A DNA stretch of 64,000 bases, from the NCBI RefSeq assembly GCF_022095675.1, contig NZ_JAHYSG010000029.1:1-64000 (forward strand), written 5' to 3'. The DNA is from Dactylosporangium sp. AC04546. GTDB taxonomy: Bacteria > Actinomycetota > Actinomycetes > Mycobacteriales > Micromonosporaceae. The position numbers were made by a program, and so were the translations under genes. Below the pieces are notes generated by a model. That model was not told the DNA's origin and ran no database searches. It worked only from the letters and a program-made list of their open reading frames with translations. Each line of letters begins with the position of its first letter. The stretch's first letter is position 1. Positions 1 through 27,186 of this stretch are shown here, piece by piece.

Positions 1-723
1 GGCGCCCCCTCCCCCGCCGCCGCGGACCCGCCCGCCGGGGCCGGGCGGCTGCGGCTGCGCGGCCTGACCGGCCCCGGGCTCGACCGCATCGACCTCGACG
101 TGGCCGCCGGCGAACTCGTCGGCGTGGTGGCCGAGCCGGTCGCGGCCGGAACCCTGCTGCGGCTCCTCGGCCGCGAAGCCGAGCCCACCGCCGGCGCGAT
201 CACGGTCGACGGCGTCGACGCCGGCGATGTTGGGCGGCAGGCCTGGCGGGCGACCGTGCTCGCCTCCCCGCACGACGCCGACCTGTTCGAAGGCAGCGTC
301 GAGGCCAACATCCGGGCCGGGCGGACCGGCGACATCGGCCCGGCCGTCACGGCCGCCGGTGTGGACCAGGTCGCCGCCGCCCTCCCCGACGGCCTCGGCA
401 CCGCCGTCACCGCCCGCGGACGGTCGCTGTCCGGCGGACAGCGCCAACGGGTCGCCCTCGCCCGGGCCCTGCACGCCGACCCGCCGGTGCTGGTCCTGCA
501 CGACCCGACCACCGCGGTGGACGCCGTCACCGAGGCCGCCATCGCGGCGGGCCTGCGCGACGTGCGTGCCGGGCGGACCACCGTCGTGCTGACCAGCAGC
601 CCGGCGCTGCTGGCCGCCGCCGACCGGGTCGTGTTCCTCACCGGCGGCGCCGTCGCGGCTCACGGCACCCACGCACACCTGCTGCGCACCGAACCCGCCT
701 ACCGGACGCTGGTGCTGGCATGA
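1..723 (+). CDS. ABC exporter ATPase subunit, 3' part (5' end outside window)
   Basis: The reading frame is open from base 1 and ends in TGA at 721-723; the internal GTG at 100 is not a credible start. What is visible is the nucleotide-binding domain of an ABC exporter half-transporter; its membrane domain should lie left of the window. The signature LSGGQRQRVALARAL and the D-loop region (TTAVD) are intact. The Walker A lysine is absent (AEPVAAGTLL), Walker B reads VLVLHDPT instead of LLLDEPT, and the H-loop His is replaced (LTSSPAL). The subunit therefore cannot form a catalytic site alone. It overlaps the next exporter gene by ATGA, so the two are almost certainly co-translated and form a heterodimer. 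Position at the end of the siderophore cluster suggests siderophore export, though an IrtAB-like import role cannot be excluded. Confidence 0.85.
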   Translation, partial: GAPSPAAADPPAGAGRLRLRGLTGPGLDRIDLDVAAGELVGVVAEPVAAGTLLRLLGREAEPTAGAITVDGVDAGDVGRQAWRATVLASPHDADLFEGSVEANIRAGRTGDIGPAVTAAGVDQVAAALPDGLGTAVTARGRSLSGGQRQRVALARALHADPPVLVLHDPTTAVDAVTEAAIAAGLRDVRAGRTTVVLTSSPALLAAADRVVFLTGGAVAAHGTHAHLLRTEPAYRTLVLA

Positions 724-2507
724 CGCCTGCCGCGCCCGAACCGGCCGACGGCCCGGTGCTGCTGCCGATCGCCGGCCCGCGCCGGACCCGGGCCGCGTTG
801 CGAGCCATGGTGCTGCGCCATCCCCTGCTCGCCGCCGGTTCGGCGGTGACCCTGCTGCTCGCCGCGGCGCTGAGCCTGGTGACGGCGCCGCTGCTCGGCC
901 GGGTCGTCGACCTCGCCGCCGGTGGCGCCGGCCCCGGCGCGATCACCGGTCCCGTGCTGCTCCTGGCCGCGTCCGCCGTCGGGCAGGGCGGGCTGGCCTT
1001 CGCCGGGCTGCAGCTCATCTCCCGCCTCGGCGAGGTCGTGCTGGCCGCGATCCGCGACGAGTTCGTCGACCACGCCCTGCGGCTGCCGCTGGAGCGGATC
1101 GAACAGGGAGGCGCCGGCGACCTGACGTCACGCATCACCGAGGACGTGGCGATGATCAGCGTCGCGGTGCGCGGCTCGTTCCCGGAGTTCGTGCAGTCGG
1201 TGCTCGTCATCGCGCTCACCCTGGTCGGCCTGACCGCCCTCGACTGGCGGTTCGGCGCGGCGGCGCTGCTCGCCGTGCCGGTCCAGGCGGGCACCGCCCG
1301 GTGGTACGTGCGCCGTTCCGCGCCCCTCTACGCCCAACGGCGGGTCGCGGCCGGGGCCGAGCAGCAGCAGCTGCTGGACACGATCGGCGGCGCGCAGACG
1401 GTCCGGGCGTTCGGGCTGCGCGACGAGCACCTCGGGCACGTGGCCGACCGCGTCGACCGCAGCATCGACCTGCTGTACCGCGTCATCCGCCTGCAGACGC
1501 GGTTCTTCGGCCGGCTCAACGTCGCCGAGGCCGTCGGGCTCAGCGCGGTGCTGGCGACCGGGTTCCTGCTGGTGAACACGGGCGCCGCGAGCATCGGCGC
1601 GGCCAGTGCCGCCGCGCTGTACTTCGCCAACCTGTTCGGGCCGATCAACACCGTGCTGTTCCTGCTCGACACGCTGCAGTCGGCGCACGCGAGCCTGGCC
1701 CGGCTCGTCGGGGTGACCGACCTGCCGGCCGAGCAGCGCCCGCAACCCGGCGCCGTCCCCGCCGACGGTGCGGTGAAGGCCTCCGGCCTGCGGTACGCCT
1801 ACCGGCCCGGGCACCCGGTGCTGCACGACGTCGACCTGGACATCCCGGCCGGCAGCACGGTCGCGCTCGTCGGGGCCAGCGGCGGCGGCAAGACCACGCT
1901 CGCCAAGCTGCTCGCCGGCGTGCACGAGCCGTCCGGCGGCAGCGTCCACCTCGGCGGTGTCCCGCTGGCCGACCTCGACGCCGGCGCGCTGCGCCGATCC
2001 GTGGTGCTGGTGTCCCAGGAGAGCCATGTGTTCGCCGGTACCGTGGCCGACGACCTCCGGCTGGCCGCCGCCGGCGCCACCGACGACGACATCGACCGCG
2101 CGCTCGCGGCGGTCGGTGCCCAGGAGTGGGTGGCGGCGCTGCCCGACGGTCCGCGGACGGTCGTCGGCGACGGCGGCCACGAGCTGACCGTCGTGCAGGC
2201 CCAGCAGCTGGCGCTGGCCCGGGTCCTGCTCGCCGACCCGCTCGTCGCGATCCTCGACGAGGCCACCGCCGACGCCGGCAGCAGCGGCGCGCGGGTGCTG
2301 GAGGCGGCGACGGCCCGGGTGCTGCACGGCCGCACGGGCGTCGTCGTCGCGCACCGGCTCACCCAGGCCGCGGCCGCTGACCTGGTGGTCGTGGTCGACG
2401 CCGGCCGGATCGTGGAGAGCGGGCCGCACGCCGACCTGGTGGCGGCCGGCGGCGGCTATGCCCGGCTGTGGGCGGCGTGGTCCGCGGGGCGGGAGGAGCC
2501 CGCCTGA
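720..2507 (+). CDS. ABC exporter half-transporter (TMD-NBD)
   Basis: A 595-aa half-transporter: a six-helix exporter-type membrane domain over roughly residues 25-320, then an ATPase domain. Walker A is G385-ASGGG-K391, Walker B is ILDEAT with D513 and E514, and the H-loop reads VVAHRLT. The signature is lost: LTVVQ at 489-493 instead of LSGGQ, and the D-loop is altered (ATADAGSS). These defects are complementary to those of the upstream subunit, so the heterodimer should have one working and one degenerate ATP site. The start codon overlaps the preceding stop (ATGA). The gene ends 13 bases before the convergent hydroxylase gene. Substrate is inferred from context only: the siderophore made by the adjacent NRPS operon. 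Confidence 0.88.
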   Translation: MTPAAPEPADGPVLLPIAGPRRTRAALRAMVLRHPLLAAGSAVTLLLAAALSLVTAPLLGRVVDLAAGGAGPGAITGPVLLLAASAVGQGGLAFAGLQLISRLGEVVLAAIRDEFVDHALRLPLERIEQGGAGDLTSRITEDVAMISVAVRGSFPEFVQSVLVIALTLVGLTALDWRFGAAALLAVPVQAGTARWYVRRSAPLYAQRRVAAGAEQQQLLDTIGGAQTVRAFGLRDEHLGHVADRVDRSIDLLYRVIRLQTRFFGRLNVAEAVGLSAVLATGFLLVNTGAASIGAASAAALYFANLFGPINTVLFLLDTLQSAHASLARLVGVTDLPAEQRPQPGAVPADGAVKASGLRYAYRPGHPVLHDVDLDIPAGSTVALVGASGGGKTTLAKLLAGVHEPSGGSVHLGGVPLADLDAGALRRSVVLVSQESHVFAGTVADDLRLAAAGATDDDIDRALAAVGAQEWVAALPDGPRTVVGDGGHELTVVQAQQLALARVLLADPLVAILDEATADAGSSGARVLEAATARVLHGRTGVVVAHRLTQAAAADLVVVVDAGRIVESGPHADLVAAGGGYARLWAAWSAGREEPA

Positions 2508-2520
2508 CGCGGACCGCCGA

Positions 2521-3459
2521 TCAGACGCGGGGCGCGTCCGACGGCTCGGCCATGGCGACCGCGATGCGCCGGGGGCCGGTGAACGGCTCGCGGCCGTGCG
2601 CCACCGACATGTTGTCGACCAGCAGCAGGTCGTCGCGCTGGTAGTCGAACCGGGTCGACGCGGTCCGGTAGCACTGACGCAGGTGGGCGACCACGTCGTC
2701 GGGGATCGTGCCGCCGTCGCCGTAGAAGGAGTTGTTCGGCAGTCCTCCGGGACCGTAGAGCTCCAGTAACGCCTCCCGCACCTCCCCCGGCAGGCTGCTG
2801 TCGTGGAAGATCACGATGTGGTTGAACCACACGGGCGACCCGTCGGCCGGGTGCCGGTGCACCGCGTCGCGCACCGCCGTCGTCCGCAGCCCGTCCCCGT
2901 CGGCCGACCACTGCGCGGCGATGTCACCGGCGGCGCACTGCCGCTCGACCTCGGCCCGGCTGTCGGTGCCGAACGCCGTTCGCCACCGCAGGCCGATGTC
3001 CTCCCCGTAGTTGCGCACGACCATCCACCGGCGCCGCTGGAACTCCTCGCGCACGGCCGGGTCGATCAGGTCGTGGACGTGGCGCACCGAGGCCAGCGGA
3101 GTGGCGCCCTGGGTCGACGGCGGCTCGACGCAGTGGAAGAACAGCGTCAGCGGCCACACCTTCTGGTACGACATCTCCGTGTGCAGCGGAATGGTCTCCT
3201 GCGGCGGGTACTCCGTCGAGGTGTAGACGTTGCCCTGGATGACGCTGCGCGGCGACGACTGCTCGGTGTAGGACAGCGGCTCCCCGGCCGCCGCCCGTAC
3301 CGCGGCGGCGAGGCCCTCGGCGCCGCCGACGTCGAAGCCGCGCAGCAGCACCGCGCCCCGGGTGGCGAGCTGGGCCCGCACCGCCGCCCGGTCCCGGGCG
3401 AGCACGTCCGTGACCGGACCCTCGCCCTCGATCGTGACCAGGAAGTCCTTGCCGGTCAT
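2521..3459 (-). CDS. SyrP/TauD-like Fe(II)/2-oxoglutarate dioxygenase
   Basis: A 312-aa protein of the TauD/TfdA/clavaminate synthase-like superfamily. The facial triad is visible as H93-T-E95 (in LHTEM) and H288 (in SVAHGREPF), with R298 positioned to bind 2-oxoglutarate. Family members of SyrP type beta-hydroxylate an amino acid, usually Asp, while it is tethered to an NRPS carrier protein. The NRPS at 22403-27094 has an Asp/Asn-type A domain, so I infer that this enzyme makes beta-hydroxy-Asp (or -Asn), a bidentate iron ligand. It is the last gene of the minus-strand operon, 61 bases after the binding-protein gene. GAGAGGAAT precedes the ATG as ribosome binding site. Hydroxylation of another residue, for instance the unassigned ones, remains possible. 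Confidence 0.82.
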   Translation of the reverse strand: MTGKDFLVTIEGEGPVTDVLARDRAAVRAQLATRGAVLLRGFDVGGAEGLAAAVRAAAGEPLSYTEQSSPRSVIQGNVYTSTEYPPQETIPLHTEMSYQKVWPLTLFFHCVEPPSTQGATPLASVRHVHDLIDPAVREEFQRRRWMVVRNYGEDIGLRWRTAFGTDSRAEVERQCAAGDIAAQWSADGDGLRTTAVRDAVHRHPADGSPVWFNHIVIFHDSSLPGEVREALLELYGPGGLPNNSFYGDGGTIPDDVVAHLRQCYRTASTRFDYQRDDLLLVDNMSVAHGREPFTGPRRIAVAMAEPSDAPRV

Positions 3460-3520
3460 GGGATTCCTCTCTCGTGGGCCCGGGCGGCGGCACGCACCGC
3501 CCGGGCGGGCTCGGGGTGCG

Positions 3521-4561
3521 CTACTTGCCGGCCGCGGCGACCAGCTTCGGGACGACGGCGTCCAGGGCGAAGGGGATGCTCAGCGTCGACGGGAACGCCA
3601 TCGACAGCGCGGTGCCGACCTCCAGCGGCACGTAGGCGCCACGCTTGACCGCCGCCAGGTTCTGGAACAGCCGGTCGCCCTCGACCTTGGCGCGCTCCTC
3701 CGCGGTGCGGTACGAGAACAGCACCACGTCGGCGTCGATGAGGTTGGTGTTCTCCTGGGCCACGACCGCCCGGCCGGCCGGGCCGGACTGCGGCAGGGTG
3801 GTCACCGACTTCGCCAGGGTCAGGCCCATCTGGGAGATGAACTGCGCCGAGGCGTCGGTCGGCAGGATGACGGTGGCGAGCGCACCCTCGCCGTTGAGCA
3901 GGCTGAACGTGAAGGTCTTGCCGGCCAGCTTCGCCTTGTGCTCCTCCTTGAGGGCGGCGATGCGTCCCTCGATGTCGCTGATCAGCTTGGTGGCCTCGGC
4001 GGAGCGGCCGAGGGCCTGCCCGATCCGCTTGACGCGGGTCTGCCACGAGTCCTCGGCGACGTCGGTCTCGTACGACAGGGTGGGCGCGATCGCCTTGAGG
4101 TTGGCGAAGTCGTCGGCCAGGCTGTAGCTGTCGGTGGCCAGGATCAGGTCCGGGCGCAGCGCGCTGATCTGCTCGAACGGCAGGTTGTCCTCATAGGACA
4201 GTTGCTTCGGTGCGGTGGCCCCCTTGAGCTTGGCCTCCACCCACGGCGGCAGGCCCGAGTCGAAGTTCGTCGCCGGGGTGGCGCCGACCGGGACGACACC
4301 CAGCGAGACGGCCTCGTCGAGATCGCGCATGAAGCCGACCGTGACGACCCGCTGCGGCACGGCCGGGATGACGGCGTCACCCTCGGCGCCCTTGATGGTC
4401 ACGGGGAAGCTGCCACCGCCGGGCGCGGCGCTGCCCGGAGCGGCCGGCTCCGCGTCCGAGCCGCAGCCGGCCAGGCCGGCGGCCAGCGCCCCGGACGCCA
4501 GGCCGAGGAAGGACCGCCGGGTGAATGCCCGCGCGGCGGCGGGCCGGGTGAACTCCGTCAT
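3521..4561 (-). CDS. FecB-like iron-siderophore binding lipoprotein
   Basis: A 346-aa periplasmic-binding protein of the FecB/FepB helical-backbone type (cluster A-II), which delivers ferric siderophore to a FecCD-type permease. The N-terminus has a twin-arginine motif (RRSFLG at 15-20) followed by a hydrophobic stretch and the lipobox LAGC with C33, so it should be a Tat-exported lipoprotein. After the signal come the typical PQRVVTVGFMRDLDEAV and ALRPDLILAT segments. The start chosen is the ATG at 4561, preceded by GAAGAAAGG; the open frame continues upstream into NRPS sequence, where it is only a shadow. It lies 20 bases after the thioesterase-containing NRPS gene, so it is part of the operon. 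No FecC/FecD permease or ATPase gene is present in the window; these must be elsewhere. Confidence 0.9.
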   Translation of the reverse strand: MTEFTRPAAARAFTRRSFLGLASGALAAGLAGCGSDAEPAAPGSAAPGGGSFPVTIKGAEGDAVIPAVPQRVVTVGFMRDLDEAVSLGVVPVGATPATNFDSGLPPWVEAKLKGATAPKQLSYEDNLPFEQISALRPDLILATDSYSLADDFANLKAIAPTLSYETDVAEDSWQTRVKRIGQALGRSAEATKLISDIEGRIAALKEEHKAKLAGKTFTFSLLNGEGALATVILPTDASAQFISQMGLTLAKSVTTLPQSGPAGRAVVAQENTNLIDADVVLFSYRTAEERAKVEGDRLFQNLAAVKRGAYVPLEVGTALSMAFPSTLSIPFALDAVVPKLVAAAGK

Positions 4562-4581
4562 CTCCGTGTTGCCTTTCTTCG

Positions 4582-22402
<17,821 letters not shown>

Positions 22403-22406
<4 letters not shown>

Positions 22407-25400
22407 GCGCGCTTCCACTTCGCCTCGAGTGCGTCGATCTGGGCCTGGTCGAGTGCCACGAGCGGCAGGTCCGACGGGCTCCGGCCGCCGGCGCCCGGAC
22501 CTTCCGCGTGCCGGGCGAGACCCCGCAGCGCCGCGCACCACAGGTCGGCGAGGTCGGCGACCGCCGCCGCGTCGAACAGGGCGTTCGCGTGCATCCAGTG
22601 CGCGGTCAGCCGCGGGCCGTCCGGCGAGTCCTCGGTGACGGCGTTGACGACGAGGCCCGCCGGCAGCGGCATGCCGGGGTCGTAGGCGGCGTCCAGTCCC
22701 CCGGCCGGGACGGTCCAGCTGTCAGCCCCGGCGGCGCCGAACCGGCCGAGGTAGTTGAAGCCCAGCTGCGGCTCGGGCCGGCCGGCCAGTGCTGCGCGGG
22801 ACTCGGGATGCAGGTACCGCAGCATGCCGTAGCCGATGCCGTGGTCGGGCAGCCCGCGGAGGTGCTCCTTGACCCGGCGGACCGCCGCACCGGCCGCCGG
22901 GCCGCCGGCGAACGCGTCGTCGACGTCGATACCGCCCAGGTCGAGGCGGACCGGGTGCTGGCTGGTGAACCAGCCGACGGTGCGGGACAGGTCGGCGCCG
23001 GGCACCGCGGCCTCCTGCCGGCCGTGCCCCTCGAGGAGCACGAGTGTGGAGCGGACCGGTGTGCCCCGCTCGTCGGTCCAGGCCGCGACGGCCAGGCCGA
23101 GCGCGGCGAGCAGGACGTCGTCGACGCCGGCGAAGTACGCGGCGGGGACGGCCGCGAGCACCGCGCCGGTCGTCGCGGCGTCGAGGGTGACGGTGACCGT
23201 GCGCACCGAGGACCAGGTGTCGACGGCGGGGTCGGGCCGCCGGGCGCCGAGCACGGGATCGGGTCCGGTGAGCAGCCGCTGCCACGCCGGCAGCTCCGCG
23301 GCGCGGTCGGCGGCCCGCGAGGTCAGCGCCCGCGACCAGGCCCGGAAGGACGTGGCGACGGGCGCCGGCCCGGCCGGCCGGCCGTCGGCGACGGCCCGCC
23401 ACGCGGTCGCGAGGTCCTCGACGAGGATCCGCCAGGACACGCCGTCGACGACGAGGTGATGCGCCACGATCAGCAGCCGCGCCGGCAGTTGCGGCCCTGC
23501 GTCGAACCATACGACCCGCAGCACCGCGCCGTCGGCCGGCGCGAGTCCGGCGGTCGCGGTGGCCAGCTCGGCGGCGACGTCGCCGGGGCCGTCGACACGG
23601 CGGAGGACCGAGTCGGCGGTGACGCTGCCGACCGGCCGGAACTCCAGGCGGGGACCGGCTCCGTCGCGGGTCAGCCGGGCCCGCAGGGCGTCGTGCCGGT
23701 CAATGACCGCCTGCAGGGCAAGGGTCAGCCCGGTCCGTTCGACGCCGGTCGGTCCGTCGACGACGACGGACATCCGGTGGCCGTCGCCGAGCGGGCCGCG
23801 CTCGGCGAACGAGCGCATGATCGGGGTGAACGGCGCGTCGCCGACGCCGTCGGTGTCGCCCGCGACCGGGTCGACCGGGTCGACCGGGGCCGGCTGTTCG
23901 ACGGTGACGACCTGGGCGAGGTTGGCGATGGTGCGCTGGGTGAACACGTCGTTGGGGGTGAGCCGCAGTCCGGCGCGGCGGGCCCGGGCGACCAGCCGGA
24001 TCGCGACGATGCTGTCGCCGCCGAGGGCGAAGAACGACTCGTCGACGTCGATGCCGGGGTGGTCGAGCAGCTCGGCGAACAGCGCGGTGAGGGTGCGCTC
24101 GACGTCGTTCGCCGGTGCGCGGCCGGCGGCCGGTGCCGCTTCGGTGCCGAACGACGGCACAGGCAGCCGGCGCTTGTCGGCCTTGCCGGACGGCGACAGC
24201 GGGACGGCGGCGATGACGGTGAACGTGGCGGGGACCATGTGGTCGGGCAGGGCGCCGGCGACGTGCGCGCGCAGCGCCTCGACGTCGGGGTCGGCGTCCG
24301 CGGCCGGGACGACGTAGGCGGCGAGGTAGGTGCCGCCGGGCCCGTCGGTGCGGGCGGCCACCACGGCCTGCGCCACCGCCTGGTGGCGCAGCAGGACGGA
24401 CTCGATCTCGCCGGGTTCGACGCGGAACCCGCGGATCTTCACCTGGTCGTCGGCGCGGCCGAGGAACTCCAGGTCGCCGCCGGGGAGCCGGCGGACCCGG
24501 TCGCCGGTGCGGTACAGCCGGTCGCCTGGGGCGCCGAGCGGGTCGGCGACGAACCGGCCCGCGGTCAGCGCGGGCCGGCGCAGGTATCCGCGGGCGAGCT
24601 GGACACCGCCGACGTACAGCTCCCCCGCCACCCCGACCGGGACCTCGCGCAACCGGTCGTCCAGCACCCGGCAGGCGGTGTTGGCGACGGGCCGGCCGAC
24701 CGGGACCGCGCCGGCCGGCGCCACACCGCCGGCGATCGGGTGGAGCAGGCAGCCGACGGTGGTCTCGGTCGGCCCGTACTCGTTGATGACGTCGAACTCG
24801 CCGGCCGGCGGGCGCCAGTCGGCCATCGCCTCGCCGCGCAGGGCCTCACCGGCGATCACCAGCGTGCGCGGCCCGGCGCCGGCGAACCGCACGGACGACA
24901 GCAGCGGCAGGTGGCTGGGCGTGATCTTCAGGAAGGTCGCGGCGCCGACGGCGTCGGCGATGGCGTCCGGCGAGTCCGCGCACAGTTCGAGGGTGCCGCC
25001 GGCGACCAGTGTGGACAGCAGGGGCGTGACGGAGAAGTCGAACGAGATCGACGAGTGCATCAGCGTGTGCCCGGACAGGCCGGCGAACCGCTCGTCCGCC
25101 CAGGCGAGCTTGTTGCTCAGCGCCCCGTGCGACACGACGACGCCCTTGGGGACGCCGGTGGAGCCGGAGGTGTAGATGACGTACGCCGGGTGCTGCGGCC
25201 GCAGCGGCGTGCGCCGGTCGGCGTCGGTGACCGGGTGCCCGGGCAGGGCGGCGAGCACGCCGGCGACGTCGGCGGCGTCGAGGCGGACCACGCGGGGGCC
25301 GGGCGCCTGCGGCAGCCGCTCGGCGGTGTCGACGGTGGTGAGCAGCAGGCCCGGGCGGGCGTCGTCGAGCATGAACCGGACCCGGTCGGCCGGGTAGCCG

Positions 25401-27094
25401 GGGTCGACCGGGACGTAGGCGGCGCCGGACTTGAGGACGCCGAGGACGGCCACGACCATCTCCACCGACCGCGATACGGAGATCGCCACGGTGTGTTCCG
25501 GTCCGACACCGGCGGCGGCGAGCAGGCGGGCGAGCCGGTTGGCCCGCTCGTCAAGGTCGCGGTAGCCGACCGTGTGCCCGTCGGCGAGGACCGCGGTCGT
25601 CTGCGGGCTGGCGGCCGCTTGCGCGGCGAACCAGTCCGGCAGCAGCCGGGTCTCCACCGGTGCGGCCGTGTCGTTCCAGGCCGCGACGTCGGCGAGCTGG
25701 CCGGCGGTGAGCAGGTCCAGGTCGGTGAGCCGGCGGTCCGGGTCGGCGGCGACGGCGTGCAGCAGGACGTCGAGGTGCTCCAGCAGCTGCGCGACGACGG
25801 CGTCCGCGTGGCGGGTCTGCGGGTGGTTGGCCTCGACGGTGAGGTCGTCGCCGTCGGTCTCGACGGCGAGGGTCAGGTCGAAGCGGGCGGCGTCGCCGGC
25901 GACGTGCCGGCGGACCGCGGTGAGGCCGGCGGCCCGGAACGGCGCCAGCACGGGGCTGCGCTGCGACAGCACGACGTTGAACAGCCCGGCGTCGCCCCGG
26001 GTGCGGTCGGGGTCGACGGCCCGGGTGACGTCGTCGAGGGCGACGTCCTGGTGGGCGTACCCGTCGAGGCAGACCTGCCGGGCGCGGGCGAGGAGGCTGG
26101 TGAACGTGTCGTCGGGCCGCACCTGCATCCGCAGGGCGATCGTGTTGCCGAGGTAGCCGATCGCCTCGTCGCCGCCGGGCAGGTCCCGGTTGACGACGGG
26201 TGCGCCGACAACGAGGTCGTCGGCGCCGGTGTAGCGGTGCAGCAGCGCGGTGACCGCCGCCAGCAGGACCATGAACGTGGTGGCCCCGTCGCGGCGGGCG
26301 AGGTCGCGGACCGTCCGGGCGGCACCGGGCCGCAGCGGGCGGGTCTGGTCGGCGCCGACGGTCAGGTCGGCCCCGGTGAGCATCGGCAGTTCGAGCGGCT
26401 CGGGCAGCGCGGCGAGCTGGTCACGCCAGTACGCGAGCCCGTCCGGCCGGCCGTGGGCGGCCTGCTCGGCGGCGCGGGCCACGTCGGCGTACTGCCGGAC
26501 CGGTCCGAGGTCGCGGCCGGGCCGCGGGTAGGCGGCCATCAGCTCGCGGAAGAAGATCTCCGACGTGGTGTCGTCCCAGGCGATGTGATGGGCGACGACG
26601 ACGAGTGTCGAGGTTTGCGGGCCGGTGACGACGAGCCGGACCCGCAGCGGCGAGTCCGACGACAGGTCGAACGGTGCGGCGGCGAGTGCCCGGCACAGCT
26701 CGTCGACGCGGTCGGCGCTCACGTCGTGGCGGTCGAAGGCGGCCGGCAGGTCGTCGTGCACGACCTGGGTGACCTGCCCGTCGTCGGTCAGGCGGTAGGT
26801 GGTGCGCAGGATGTCGTGGCGGGCGACGACGCCGCGGACGGCCTGCCGCAGCAGGTCGGCGTCGACCGGGCCGGTGAGGTCCAGCGCGATGCGGACGTTG
26901 TACGCGACGGTGTCGCGGTCCAGTTGCTGTACCGACCACATCCGCCGCTGGCCGGCGGCGAGCGGCCGGGCACCGACGGGGGCCGACGGTTCGATCGTGG
27001 CGACCGCGGTGGCGAGGTTGCGGGCCGCGAGGGTCTGGCGGAGCAGCTCCCGCCGCAGCGCGGCGACGTCGGAGGTGCGGTTGTCGGTGCTCAC
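22403..27094 (-). CDS. NRPS, C-A-PCP-E (Asp/Asn-type)
   Basis: A 1563-aa single-module NRPS. LCL-type C domain at about 40-470 with HHIAWDD near residue 170; A domain at about 490-990 with [12 protein letters not shown] and code DFTKVAEVGK. K278 and T239 are the hallmark of Asp/Asn-activating domains (known codes DLTKVGHIGK and DLTKLGEVGK). Carrier protein S1028 in GGDSIVAI, then an epimerase with HHLVVDG. It should add D-Asp or D-Asn to the salicyl-thiazoline starter and is the likely client of the SyrP-like hydroxylase. The start is the GTG at 27094, because AGGAAGG lies seven bases upstream; longer open frames upstream have no NRPS similarity. It is separated by 92 bases from the salicylate ligase gene and overlaps the next NRPS gene by ATGA. 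Confidence 0.92.
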
Positions 27095-27186
27095 GTCATG
27101 GCCTTCCTGGTCTGGCTTCGCGACGGCCCGGATGGCCGGCCGGTCGGGTGGTGCGTGAACGGCGAGGTGGGCGGCATGCCGGTCGG

